Shown here one piece after another: positions 26,804 to 35,680 of a stretch of 64,000 nt of DNA (within the stretch, counting starts at the first letter, position 1; each line of letters starts with the position of its first letter). Below the pieces are notes generated by a model. That model worked only from the letters and a program-made list of their open reading frames with translations, searched no databases and was not told the origin of the DNA. Source of the DNA: CAYLRY01 sp964386535 (GTDB taxonomy: Bacteria; Chloroflexota; Dehalococcoidia; Dehalococcoidales; UBA3254); the NCBI GenBank assembly GCA_964386535.1, contig CAYLRY010000004.1:34845-98844 (forward strand), written 5' to 3'. The translations under genes were made by a program, and so were the position numbers.

Positions 26804-28723
26804 ATGACGGAAAATCCAATAAAATTTACGGATGTCACATTCCGTGACGGGCACCAGTCTACGCTGGCAACCCGTATGAGAATAGAGGATATGGAGCCCA
26901 TTGCCCCGGAAATGGACAGGGCAGGTTTCTATTCGCTGGAGGTATGGGGCGGAGCCACATTTGATGTAGCCACCCGCTATTTAAATGAAGATCCCTGGGA
27001 CAGGGTTCGCCAACTGAAGAAACTGATGCCGCATACCCCTCTACAAATGCTGCTGCGGGGCCAGAATCTGGTAGGCTACCGTAATTACGCGGACGATGTG
27101 GTGACTGCCTTTGTTCATGAAGCTGCGCAAGCAGGGATTGATATTTTCCGTGTTTTCGATGCAGTTAATGATGAGCGTAACTTTGAAACTGCCGTAAAAG
27201 CCGTCAGGGATTGCGGGAAACATTTACAACTGGCGCTCAGCTATTCGCTCACTGAATCCAGGCTGGGCGGACCTATTTTTAATCTGGACTATTTTGTAAA
27301 AAAAGCCCTTATCTTCCAGGAGATGGGAGCTGACAGCCTGTGTATTAAAGACATGGCCGGTTTAATCTCTCCGGATGATGCCTTTAATTTGATTAGCGCC
27401 CTTAAAAAAGCCTTACACATTCCCCTCCAGTTACATACCCATTATACCAGCGGTATGGCCTCTATGAGCTATTTAAAAGCCATTGAAGCCGGGGTGGATA
27501 TCCTGGACACCGCGCTGGCGCCCTTTGCGCTGCGCTCTTCCCTACCTTCCATAGAACCCTTTATAACAGCTCTGAAAGGGACCCCCAGGGATCCCGGGTT
27601 GGACCTGGAGCGCATTTTTAAGCTAGGACAGTACCTGGAATCAATTGCCCCCAAATACCGGGATTTTTTAAACAATACCCGTATGGCAGTGATAGATACT
27701 GAGGTGTTAATTCACCAGATACCGGGAGGTATGACCACCAATCTGGTATCTCAGCTTAAGGAGGCCGGTGCCATCGAAAAGCTGCCTGAAGTGCTGGCGG
27801 AACTTCCCAGGGTGCGCCGTGAGCTGGGATATCCTCCTCTGGTGACTCCCACCAGCCAGATCGTGGGCATTCAGGCTGTACAAAATGTACTTTTCGGCCG
27901 GTATAAAATGGTCTCTGCTCAGGTTAAAGATTATGTCTACGGCCTGTACGGCAAATCTCCCGCGCCTATTGATCCTGAAATCCAGAAGATAGTCCTCAAA
28001 GGCTACGAGCGCGGTGAAACGCCTATTACCTGCCGGCCGGCGGATGTTCTGCAACCGGAAATGGAAGCAGCCCGGGTAGCCACCCAGGGCATAGCCAGAA
28101 ATGAGGGTGATGTCTTGATTTATGCCCTCTATCCTACTACCGGCTTGCGTTTCCTGAAATGGAAATACGGTCTGGAGAAAGCGCCTGAGGAAACTCAGCC
28201 CCGGACACTGGAAGATATAAAGAAAGAGGATGAACTGATAGCCAGGGCTAAAGCCGGTAGACTCACCGAAAGGGATAACCACTCTCAGGGTGCAAAAATC
28301 AGGAATTTTAAAGTATACCTGGGTGATGAAGTCTATCACATCGGCGTAGAAGCTGAAGGCGACGGTTATGAGGAAGCTCTCTATGCTGTTCCGGCGGTCC
28401 TGCGAAAGCAGACCAGATCCTCCCCGGCAGTTCCGCTACCTTTCACAGGTGAAGAAGAATATGGCGAGGCCAGCGCCGGAGAAGGAGTGTATATCATGAA
28501 TGAGGCGCAGATACTGGCGCCCATGCCGGGCGTTATCGTACAATATGAAGTGCAGGTGGGCGACCGCGTGGAGGTTGAAGCCCCGGTAGTGATCCTGGAA
28601 GCCATGAAAATGGCTAATGTGATCACCAGCCCGGTTTCAGGCATAGTTAAAGCTGTAAATTATAAAAACGGCGACCGCGTCCCTAAAGATGCGGTGCTGG
28701 CTGTGATAGATCCGAAGGAATAG
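26804..28723 (+). CDS. pyruvate carboxylase subunit B / oxaloacetate decarboxylase alpha subunit
   Basis: A 639-residue carboxyltransferase with a biotin carrier domain. The N-terminal TIM barrel has DVTFRDGHQS (DxTxRDxxQS motif), LLRGQNLVGYR, the CIKDMAG segment with the carboxylated-Lys position, and the metal ligands in LQLHTHYTSG. The PYC-OADA domain follows. The last 70 residues are a biotinyl domain with EAMKM; Lys602 is the biotin site. It moves a carboxyl group between biotin and pyruvate/oxaloacetate. The biotin carboxylase subunit and any sodium-pump subunits are not in the window, so direction (carboxylase or decarboxylase) cannot be fixed. The aconitase and isocitrate dehydrogenase genes that follow favour an anaplerotic, biosynthetic role. 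Confidence 0.9.
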   Translation: MTENPIKFTDVTFRDGHQSTLATRMRIEDMEPIAPEMDRAGFYSLEVWGGATFDVATRYLNEDPWDRVRQLKKLMPHTPLQMLLRGQNLVGYRNYADDVVTAFVHEAAQAGIDIFRVFDAVNDERNFETAVKAVRDCGKHLQLALSYSLTESRLGGPIFNLDYFVKKALIFQEMGADSLCIKDMAGLISPDDAFNLISALKKALHIPLQLHTHYTSGMASMSYLKAIEAGVDILDTALAPFALRSSLPSIEPFITALKGTPRDPGLDLERIFKLGQYLESIAPKYRDFLNNTRMAVIDTEVLIHQIPGGMTTNLVSQLKEAGAIEKLPEVLAELPRVRRELGYPPLVTPTSQIVGIQAVQNVLFGRYKMVSAQVKDYVYGLYGKSPAPIDPEIQKIVLKGYERGETPITCRPADVLQPEMEAARVATQGIARNEGDVLIYALYPTTGLRFLKWKYGLEKAPEETQPRTLEDIKKEDELIARAKAGRLTERDNHSQGAKIRNFKVYLGDEVYHIGVEAEGDGYEEALYAVPAVLRKQTRSSPAVPLPFTGEEEYGEASAGEGVYIMNEAQILAPMPGVIVQYEVQVGDRVEVEAPVVILEAMKMANVITSPVSGIVKAVNYKNGDRVPKDAVLAVIDPKE

Positions 28724-28725
28724 GG

Positions 28726-29979
28726 ATGGGTAAAAATTTAGCAGAAAAGATTTTAAGTCAAAAGTCCGGCTCTGAAGCTCGTGCCGGTGATATTGTGATC
28801 GCGGGGGTAGACCTGGTTTTTGTTCAGGATACCACCGGCCCTCTGACTGTCCGCCAGTTCCTGGAGAGCGGCATTGAAAAGCCGGCTCACCCGGAGCGGA
28901 CCATACTGTTCATCGACCATGCTGCACCCAGCCCGCAGTCTGCGCTTTCCAACGACCATATATTTCTGCGCCAGTTTGCGGAAAAGGCCGGGGTCAGGCT
29001 TTCTGAGGCGGGAGAAGGGGTCTGCCACCAGATTGTAGCCGAATCCTGGGCCAGGCCGGGAGATGTGATTGTGGGCGCTGATTCTCATACCGTCATGGCT
29101 GGAGGCCTGGGCGCCTTTGCCACCGGTATGGGTTCGTCTGATGTTGCCATCGCCATGGGATTAGGCAAGACCTGGCTGCGCGTGCCGGAAACGGTTAAAG
29201 TGCAGGTGGACGGAGATTTCAGGATAGGTGTATGCTCCAAGGACATTATTCTCTACCTGATCGGCCGAATAGGCGCTGACGGCGCTACCTACCAGTCCCT
29301 GGAATTCTGCGGTCCAGCCGTAGACCGCATGCCGGTTACCGAAAGGCTGACCATTTCCAACATGGCAGTTGAAGCCGGGGCAAAAGTGGGACTCTTTGCC
29401 TCGGATGAAAATACCCGGCAATACCTGGAACAGCACGGCAGGGGCCGGGATTTTCAGCCTTTGTCTCCGGATGAGGATGCCCGCTATTTCCAGGTAATTC
29501 ATATTGATTTAAACAAACTGGAGCCCATGGTCTCCAGACCTCACACTGTAGACAATACGGCAGCGGCTCGCGAACTGAAGGGAACCAGGATCCAGCAGGT
29601 ATTTATCGGGACCTGTACCAACGGGCGGGTGGAAGACCTGGCGCTAGCTGCCTCTATTTTGAAGGGCAGAAAACGTCATCCAGGCACCCGGCTGGTGGTA
29701 GGCCCGGCTTCCAAATCGGTTTTACTGGAAGCCATCCGGAAAGGGTATATTTCAACCTTAATTGAAGCAGGCGCCATGATTCTGCCGCCCGGCTGCGGAG
29801 CCTGCCTGGGATTGCATCAGGGTGTTCTGGGCAACGGCGAAGCCTGCCTTTCCACTGCCAACCGCAATTTTAGGGGCCGTATGGGCAATCCCGAATCTTT
29901 TATATATTTAGCCAGTCCGGCTACCGCTGCGGCCAGCGCCGTTACGGGCGAAATAACCGACCCTCGTGAGGTAATTTAA
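28726..29979 (+). CDS. aconitase / isopropylmalate dehydratase large subunit
   Basis: A 417-residue LeuC-type large subunit, 2 bases after the carboxyltransferase stop. The 4Fe-4S cluster ligands are in GTCTNGR and in PPGCGACLG (two Cys). VGADSHTVMAGGLGAFATGMG and ISNMAVEAGAKVGLF are standard substrate and cluster-domain segments. Two-subunit enzymes of this type serve as isopropylmalate isomerase, homoaconitase, methylisocitrate or true aconitase in different organisms. Because isocitrate dehydrogenase follows in the same block, aconitase (citrate to isocitrate) is the most likely role; leucine synthesis remains possible, though no leuA or leuB is near. Confidence 0.88.
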   Translation: MGKNLAEKILSQKSGSEARAGDIVIAGVDLVFVQDTTGPLTVRQFLESGIEKPAHPERTILFIDHAAPSPQSALSNDHIFLRQFAEKAGVRLSEAGEGVCHQIVAESWARPGDVIVGADSHTVMAGGLGAFATGMGSSDVAIAMGLGKTWLRVPETVKVQVDGDFRIGVCSKDIILYLIGRIGADGATYQSLEFCGPAVDRMPVTERLTISNMAVEAGAKVGLFASDENTRQYLEQHGRGRDFQPLSPDEDARYFQVIHIDLNKLEPMVSRPHTVDNTAAARELKGTRIQQVFIGTCTNGRVEDLALAASILKGRKRHPGTRLVVGPASKSVLLEAIRKGYISTLIEAGAMILPPGCGACLGLHQGVLGNGEACLSTANRNFRGRMGNPESFIYLASPATAAASAVTGEITDPREVI

Positions 29980-30474
29980 ATGTTAATAGGCCAGGTTTTT
30001 AAATTTGGTGACAATATCTCAACAGACTTAATAGTACCCGGCCGGTTAGCCGGTCTGCGCAGTAATCTGCCGGAACTGGCCAAACATGTACTGGAAGATG
30101 CTGACCCCACCTTTGCCTCCCGGGTTAAACCGGGCGACTTTGTGGTAGGCGGCAGCAATTTCGGCCTGGGCTCCAGCCGCGAACACGCCCCCCTGGTAAT
30201 AAAAATGTCCGGCGTCAGCGCAGTGCTGGCCAAATCCGTAGCCCGCATCTTTTTCCGTAACGCTATCAACCAGGGCCTACCGGTCCTGATTTGCGATACC
30301 GCAGCCATTAACGATGGTGACAGGCTGGAGGTGGACCTGGCAGCCGGCACGGTCAATGATGTGACTAACGGAAAAATTCTTAAATTCGGCAGGATTCCCC
30401 CTGTTATGTTAAGTATTCTCAACGAAGGCGGCCTTTTACCGTATATTAAAAAGTATGGAGATTTTAAACTTTAG
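29980..30474 (+). CDS. aconitase / isopropylmalate dehydratase small subunit
   Basis: A 164-residue LeuD-type swivelling subunit that begins immediately after the large subunit stop. The signature GGSNFGLGSSREHAP near residues 60-74 places the catalytic Ser and substrate-binding Arg. FGDNISTDLIVPG at the N-terminus is also typical. It completes the heterodimer with the preceding protein. The substrate uncertainty is the same as for the large subunit. Confidence 0.88.
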   Translation: MLIGQVFKFGDNISTDLIVPGRLAGLRSNLPELAKHVLEDADPTFASRVKPGDFVVGGSNFGLGSSREHAPLVIKMSGVSAVLAKSVARIFFRNAINQGLPVLICDTAAINDGDRLEVDLAAGTVNDVTNGKILKFGRIPPVMLSILNEGGLLPYIKKYGDFKL

Positions 30475-30867
30475 TTTTCGGAAAATATACTTAATAAAAT
30501 TTTTTTCAGGAAAATGATAAAATCAAGTCTCACAAACACAGATTATCAATCAAAAATTAAAAACGGGTTGACATTAAACAGCGGTTGGCCTGAGGAGGCT
30601 TTTTCACCTGCAACTTTTAAAAACTAAAGAGAAGGAATCTCTTCTAATCTGAATCCATCACCAGATCGTCTCCATCAGCCGCGTAATTCCTGCGCCAATC
30701 AGTAAAAAAGACACAGGTATAAATAGCCAGGTTTGATGGTGGAACACCTTTAACTGATTGTTATTTGGTTATGGCTTTTCGGGCAGATTCGATCTTTGAT
30801 AATTTATTTTTACTGATCAAGCTTTTAATTATTTGTAATTATCATTCCCCCCAATAAGGAGCATATA
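30475..30867 (+). other. 393-base gap between aconitase and isocitrate dehydrogenase genes
   Basis: No clear gene is present. On the plus strand TTGACA occurs at about 30567 without a good -10, and AAGAGA/TCTCTT forms a small hairpin near 30626-30642. On the minus strand a 28-codon frame ending near 30660 encodes a hydrophobic stretch (TWLFIPVSFLLIGAGI) and is cut off upstream by stops. It could be the remnant of a small membrane protein gene. The isocitrate dehydrogenase gene has its own AAGGAG and may have a separate promoter here. Confidence 0.35.
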
Positions 30868-31935
30868 ATGTCTTACACCGTGACTTTGATACCCGGCGAT
30901 GGAATCGGCCCTGAGGTAGTCCTGGCTACCCGGCGGGTGCTGGAGGCCACCGGGGTAAAATTTAACTGGGAAATGGCTGAGGCCGGTGCAGATCTCATGC
31001 CCAAATACGGCACGCCCCTGCCTGATTCTGTGATCCAGTCCATTCGTAAAAACAAAGTTGCATTGAAAGGCCCGGTCACCACGCCGGTGGGCACCGGATT
31101 TCGCAGTGTGAACGTGGCTTTGCGTAAGATTTTAGACCTTTATGCCTGCCTGCGTCCCTGCAAGACCTATCCGGGCGTACCTTCGTTGTATAAGGATGTG
31201 GATATCGTGGTGGTTAGGGAAAATACCGAAGACCTTTATGCCGGTATTGAATTCGAAAAAGGGACTCCCGGGGCCGCCGCGATGTTGAAAATGCTCAGCG
31301 AAACCGGGACCAGAGTTAGAGAAGATTCAGGCATCAGCATCAAACTGATTTCTGTGGTAGCCAGCCGCCGCATAGTAAAATATGCCTTTGAATATGCCAG
31401 GGCCAACGGCCGTAAGAAAGTCAGCGCGGTACATAAAGCCAATATCATGAAGTACTCAGACGGCCTTTTTTTGTCAACAGCCAGGGAAGTCGCCGGAGAA
31501 TACCCGGATATTGAGTTCAACGACATAATAATTGATAACCTGTGCATGCAACTGGTGCGCAACCCCCAGCAGTTTGATGTGCTGGTCCTGCCGAATTTAT
31601 ATGGTGATATCGTTTCCGATCTCTGCGCCGGCCTGGTGGGCGGACTGGGAGTGGCGCCGGGAGCCAACATCGGCGAAGGTATTGCCCTCTTCGAGCCCAC
31701 CCACGGCAGCGCCCCTAAATATACCGGACTGAATAAGGTGAACCCCATGGCCACTATGCTATCCGGCATGCTTATGCTGCGCCATCTGGGCGAAACAACT
31801 GCAGCGGACCGTCTGGAAAAAGCTATTGCCGCTGTCATAAAGGAAGGCCGGCAGGTTACTTATGATATGTTCACACAAAAGTCCGGCGGTGTGGGTACCT
31901 CACAGGTGGCTGATGCCGTAATTGCGAAGCTTTAA
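30868..31935 (+). CDS. NAD-type isocitrate dehydrogenase
   Basis: A 355-residue member of the isocitrate/isopropylmalate dehydrogenase family. The substrate segment GFRSVNVALRKILDLYACLRP and VVRENTEDLYAGIEFE are those of NAD-dependent isocitrate dehydrogenases; isopropylmalate dehydrogenases have a different helix there (RPExxLLxLRK). KANIMKYSDGLF contributes the catalytic Lys, NLYGDIVSDLCAG the metal-binding Asp residues, and FEPTHGSAPKYTG the cofactor loop. It converts isocitrate to 2-oxoglutarate, linking the preceding enzymes to glutamate synthesis. It ends in a strong terminator. Confidence 0.88.
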   Translation: MSYTVTLIPGDGIGPEVVLATRRVLEATGVKFNWEMAEAGADLMPKYGTPLPDSVIQSIRKNKVALKGPVTTPVGTGFRSVNVALRKILDLYACLRPCKTYPGVPSLYKDVDIVVVRENTEDLYAGIEFEKGTPGAAAMLKMLSETGTRVREDSGISIKLISVVASRRIVKYAFEYARANGRKKVSAVHKANIMKYSDGLFLSTAREVAGEYPDIEFNDIIIDNLCMQLVRNPQQFDVLVLPNLYGDIVSDLCAGLVGGLGVAPGANIGEGIALFEPTHGSAPKYTGLNKVNPMATMLSGMLMLRHLGETTAADRLEKAIAAVIKEGRQVTYDMFTQKSGGVGTSQVADAVIAKL

Positions 31936-31966
31936 AAAGAGCGAGGTTTATAACCTCGCTCTTTTT
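31934..31966. terminator. bidirectional rho-independent terminator
   Basis: AAAAAGAGCGAGGTT (31934-31948) and AACCTCGCTCTTTTT (31952-31966) are perfect inverted repeats around a 3-base loop. The A-run and T-run let it work in both directions for the convergent isocitrate dehydrogenase and UspA genes. Confidence 0.92.
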
Positions 31967-31971
31967 CACCT

Positions 31972-32433
31972 TTAGTTAGCTTTTTTCCCGGCCAGTGTAA
32001 CCAGTAAAACGGGTACTCCGGATTGGTGCAGGACCCTGTCTGCTACACTGCCGAAAGCCCAGCGTGAGATACCTGTACGGCCATGGCTGCTCATAATTAT
32101 CAGATCAACCTGATTTTTGTCTACATAGTCCAGGATTGCTTCAGCCGCTCGTCCCTCCGCTACTACTTGCTGGACATTAATATTATCCTTGGCCATTTTG
32201 GCAGCCATCTTGGAAAGATAATCCGCAGCATCGGCCTTTTTTCTGCTCTGTACATCGCCCATCAGGTAGCCGGACTGGGCCAGAGCAGAGGCATCAAACG
32301 AAGAGATGGGCTCCACTACCCTGAGCAGCACTACCTCTGTAGCAGGGCTGCCGCTGACAATAGATTTAACATGCTCCAGGCTGGTCTCTGAAAGCGCTGA
32401 ACCATCCAGGGGTACTAATATTTTTTTATACAT
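31972..32433 (-). CDS. universal stress protein, UspA family
   Basis: A 153-residue protein. The start at 32433 is preferred: it gives the canonical MYKKILVPLDGSALSE and has AAGGGG upstream, while an earlier ATG at 32472 adds a 13-residue basic extension. The ATP-binding motif near the C-terminus is SSHGRTGISRWAFGSVADRVL (the G-x2-G-x9-G-S type), so this is an ATP-binding Usp. Such proteins respond to stress or energy state. It is a single gene, divergent from the dxs-hopanoid series. Confidence 0.9.
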   Translation of the reverse strand: MYKKILVPLDGSALSETSLEHVKSIVSGSPATEVVLLRVVEPISSFDASALAQSGYLMGDVQSRKKADAADYLSKMAAKMAKDNINVQQVVAEGRAAEAILDYVDKNQVDLIIMSSHGRTGISRWAFGSVADRVLHQSGVPVLLVTLAGKKAN

Positions 32434-32568
32434 TTTTAATCCCCTTCTTTCTGTAAATTTCTTAACATACATTATAGCAGGCCGAAGAAAGAGGGAATAG
32501 ATGGCCCGTTTATGAAAATTTACCCTATCTTATTCACTTGATTGTAAATCCATACGTCCAAACTTTCC

Positions 32569-32631
32569 TTGACAAAATCGATTAACAGTGATATACCTAG
32601 AGTATCTATATACCTAGAGTCTCTAGGTATA
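32569..32631 (+). promoter_or_regulatory. dxs/hopanoid promoter with repeated palindromic operator
   Basis: TTGACA (32569-32574) and TATACC (32592-32597) have 17-base spacing. The -10 is the start of TATACCTAGAG (32592-32602). The same 11 bases recur at 32609-32619 and again inverted as CTCTAGGTATA at 32621-32631, forming a perfect 11-bp palindrome about one base. A repressor bound here would block the promoter. The rest of the 32434-32752 gap shows no gene, and the leader to the dxs start is about 150 bases. Confidence 0.65.
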
Positions 32632-32752
32632 TCAGAATTAAATGATTGTAACTGCTTTTAAGTATGCAATGGCAATATTTGATGATCATTTGGTATGTAT
32701 CAAGTGAAATCAAACGTATCCTGAAGATTGTCAGCGAGCGGACCAAAAGTAT

Positions 32753-34648
32753 ATGGATAAAATTCTAAGTAAAATTGATTCTCCCGTTGACCTCAAGAAG
32801 CTGAAGGGCAGCGAACTGGCCCAACTGGCGCGGGAAATTCGCCGGGAGATAATTAAAGTGGTATTAGCAAATGGAGGACATCTGGCCTCCAGTCTGGGGG
32901 TTGTGGAATTGACCATTGCTTTACATCGCGTGTTTTCCAGCCCGCGGGACAAAATAGTCTGGGATGTGGGACATCAGGCCTATGCTCATAAACTGCTTAC
33001 CGGACGCCGGCAGCGTTTTACGACTCTGCGGCATTATGGTGGTTTATCCGGCTTTCCGGCTCCCTGGGAAAGCCCGCACGATGCTTTTGTTGCCGGTCAT
33101 TCCGGCAATTCTATCTCAGCCGCCTTAGGTATGGCCACAGCACGAGATCTTAACCTGGATAACTACCAGGTAATAGCCGTGATCGGGGATGGCTCCCTGG
33201 GTTCCGGAATGGCTTTTGAAGCCATCAACCATGCCGGACACCTTGGTAAAAAATTGATTGTGGTATTAAACGATAATGGCGTCTCTATTTCACCGAGCGT
33301 AGGGGCTTTAGCTAAATTGCTAAATCAGGTCAGGACTGATGTACGGTATACTCATACTAAAAAAAGGATAAAACGGGCTTTCCATTATTTGCCACTTGGA
33401 GAACCGGCATGGATTTTCAGCCAACGTATGAAAAGAAGGGTCGAAAGGGTTATTCTTCCCTATGCCTTCTGGGAAGAGCTGGGCTTTACCTATCTGGGAC
33501 CGCTGGACGGCCATAATATCCGTGAAATTGAATCAGCTTTGATCCGGGCGCGGGATTCAGATTCCGGTCCGGTTCTGATCCACGTTTTAACTCAAAAAGG
33601 TAAAGGCTATCCAGAGGCTGAGTCGGATGTGGTTAAATTTCATGGCCTTTCACCCAATAAAGCCATCAAAAGCCGGTTTCCCTCTTACAGCCAGATTTTT
33701 GGTCAAACCATCTGTCGGTTAATGAAAGACGATATGCGGCTGGTGGTTATTACTGCAGCCATGCTGGATGGCAATTGTCTGGCTGAAGCAGCCGCCAGTT
33801 TCCCTGGTAGAGTGATTGATGTGGGTATCTGTGAGCAGCATGCCGTGACCCTGGCTGCCGGACTGGCTGCTCAGGGATTTGTTCCTGTTGTGGCTATCTA
33901 TTCCACTTTTTTACAGAGGGCTTACGATCAGATTATTCATGATGTCTGTTTGCAAAATCTACCGGTTATATTTGCCGTTGACCGGTCAGGCCTTGTGGGT
34001 GAGGATGGTAAAACCCACCAGGGCGCTTTCGATCTCTCCTTTTTACGCTCTGTTCCCAATTTGACGTTAGCTTCGCCTGCAGATGAAAATGAGCTACAGC
34101 ACTTGCTTTATAGCGCCACCCGTCTCCATAAGCCGGCAGCCATCCGCTATCCAAGGGGCAACGGGCAGGGAGTCAGTTTAGCCGCCGAATTACATGAATT
34201 GCCTGCTGGGAAAGGCGAACTGGTCAGGAAAGGTGATGATCTGACTATCGCAGCTATCGGACCCTCTGTTTATGCTGCAGTCCAGGCTGCTGACAGGTTA
34301 GCCGGAGAAGGGATTGAATGTGCAGTGATCAATGCCCGTTTTGTCAAGCCTCTGGATACGGAACTAATTTTTAAACTGGTCGGGCAAACTCATAATTTAC
34401 TTACCATAGAAGAAAATTCCCTCTGCGGGGGATTTGGGAGCGCAATTATAGAATCGCTGATCAATACCAATGAGCTTCCGGTTAAAATCCGCTGTCTGGG
34501 GATACCTGATAGATTCGTGGAGCACGGACCTCCGGAACTGTTTCGCTCTCTGTTTAATATAGACTCAGAAGGGATTGCCCAGTTTATTCGAACCAATTAT
34601 CAGGAACTCTACTCTCGTTCATTAATCAAATTACAGGAGAGGAGATGA
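32753..34648 (+). CDS. dxs: 1-deoxy-D-xylulose-5-phosphate synthase
   Basis: A 631-residue thiamine-diphosphate enzyme, full family length, condensing pyruvate and glyceraldehyde 3-phosphate at the start of the MEP isoprenoid pathway. Features: WDVGHQAYAHKLLTGR, AGHSGNSISAALGMA, the ThDP motif GDGSLGSGMAFEAINHAG...LNDN, the catalytic Glu in DVGICEQHAVTLAAGLA, DRSGLVGEDGKTHQG, and the transketolase C-terminal domain. No strong Shine-Dalgarno precedes the ATG. It overlaps the prenyl synthase gene by 4 bases and opens the hopanoid series, supplying precursors for it. Confidence 0.95.
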   Translation: MDKILSKIDSPVDLKKLKGSELAQLAREIRREIIKVVLANGGHLASSLGVVELTIALHRVFSSPRDKIVWDVGHQAYAHKLLTGRRQRFTTLRHYGGLSGFPAPWESPHDAFVAGHSGNSISAALGMATARDLNLDNYQVIAVIGDGSLGSGMAFEAINHAGHLGKKLIVVLNDNGVSISPSVGALAKLLNQVRTDVRYTHTKKRIKRAFHYLPLGEPAWIFSQRMKRRVERVILPYAFWEELGFTYLGPLDGHNIREIESALIRARDSDSGPVLIHVLTQKGKGYPEAESDVVKFHGLSPNKAIKSRFPSYSQIFGQTICRLMKDDMRLVVITAAMLDGNCLAEAAASFPGRVIDVGICEQHAVTLAAGLAAQGFVPVVAIYSTFLQRAYDQIIHDVCLQNLPVIFAVDRSGLVGEDGKTHQGAFDLSFLRSVPNLTLASPADENELQHLLYSATRLHKPAAIRYPRGNGQGVSLAAELHELPAGKGELVRKGDDLTIAAIGPSVYAAVQAADRLAGEGIECAVINARFVKPLDTELIFKLVGQTHNLLTIEENSLCGGFGSAIIESLINTNELPVKIRCLGIPDRFVEHGPPELFRSLFNIDSEGIAQFIRTNYQELYSRSLIKLQERR

Positions 34649-35670
34649 TTATACCGGCCATTTTAGAAAAATATCGCACTGAACTGGAAGCCGAGATGAA
34701 GGCGGTGTTATCCACGCGTAAATCTCCGTTATATGATATGATGCGTTACCATCTGGGCTGGACAGATAAAAAGGGCGTTCCGGTTCAGAACAATACGGGC
34801 AAGGCACTGCGTCCTGCACTTTGTTTGTTTTCCTGCGAGGCCGCCGGGGGTGATTACCATAAAGCCCTGCCTGCAGCCGCAGCCCTGGAGTTCATTCATA
34901 ATTTTTCCCTGATCCATGATGATATTCAGGATAATGACCGTGAGAGACGGCGGCGTCCAACCGTCTGGACAATCTGGGGCAAACCTCAGGCCATTAATGC
35001 AGGTACAGCCATGCATATCCTGGCCAGCATAGCTTTAACGCGTCTGGATAAAGAGGGCGTCTCCCTGGAAAAACTTTTACGGCTGAGCCGGCGCCTGGAT
35101 GAAATCAGCCTAAATCTGATTGAGGGTCAATATCTCGATATCAGCTTTGAAAAGCAGTTCGATATCAGTGTTGCTGATTACCTTGAAATGATCAGCCAAA
35201 AGACCGCTGCTCTAATTTCAGGCTCGATGGAAACCGGGGCTTTCCTGGGTACTGATGATGAATCCCGGGTCAACAGCTTCCGGGATGCCGGTAAAAAGCT
35301 TGGCCTGGCTTTTCAAATCAGAGATGATATCCTGGGCATCTGGGGAGATCATGAGGAGACCGGTAAGCCGGTGGGAGGCGATATCCGCCGCCGTAAAAAA
35401 AGCTTCCCTGTAGTCTTTGCCCTGGAGCATACCGCTGGAAATGTAAAAAAAGAACTGCTGGAGATTTATAAAAACGGCTTAATGGATGAAAATAATGTTA
35501 ACAAAATTTTAGCCATATTTGATATGACCGGCGCTCGGGAAAATGCCCAAAAGCAGGTAGAAATATTCACTTATGAAGCCGGTAGGGCTTTAAAAAATCT
35601 CACTATTTCTGAGACAGGACAAAACGAGATAAAGGAACTGGTGCAATTCCTTTCAGGGAGGTCCTTTTAA
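34645..35670 (+). CDS. trans-isoprenyl diphosphate synthase
   Basis: A 341-residue polyprenyl synthetase with the first Asp-rich motif in LIHDDIQDNDRERRRRPTVW and the second in FQIRDDILGIWGD. GKALRPALCLFSCEA is the usual IPP-binding N-terminal part. It elongates allylic diphosphates with IPP. The position two residues groups before the first motif (ALEFIHNFSLIHDD) has Phe/Ser, consistent with C15 or C20 products, but chain length cannot be settled by eye. It overlaps dxs by 4 bases and precedes the IPP isomerase, so it probably makes farnesyl diphosphate for squalene. Confidence 0.92.
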   Translation: MIIPAILEKYRTELEAEMKAVLSTRKSPLYDMMRYHLGWTDKKGVPVQNNTGKALRPALCLFSCEAAGGDYHKALPAAAALEFIHNFSLIHDDIQDNDRERRRRPTVWTIWGKPQAINAGTAMHILASIALTRLDKEGVSLEKLLRLSRRLDEISLNLIEGQYLDISFEKQFDISVADYLEMISQKTAALISGSMETGAFLGTDDESRVNSFRDAGKKLGLAFQIRDDILGIWGDHEETGKPVGGDIRRRKKSFPVVFALEHTAGNVKKELLEIYKNGLMDENNVNKILAIFDMTGARENAQKQVEIFTYEAGRALKNLTISETGQNEIKELVQFLSGRSF

Positions 35671-35680
35671 CCAGGAAAAA

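Noticed and set aside
28726..30474. Leucine-biosynthesis leuCD
   Set aside because: No leuA or leuB is adjacent and an isocitrate dehydrogenase follows, so aconitase is the better reading, although leuCD cannot be fully excluded from sequence.
30580..30745. Short minus-strand hydrophobic frame (TWLFIPVSFLLIGAGI) in the gap before isocitrate dehydrogenase
   Set aside because: Only 28 codons from a GTG, with stops just upstream and no clear ribosome site. It may be a remnant, but there is too little to call a gene.
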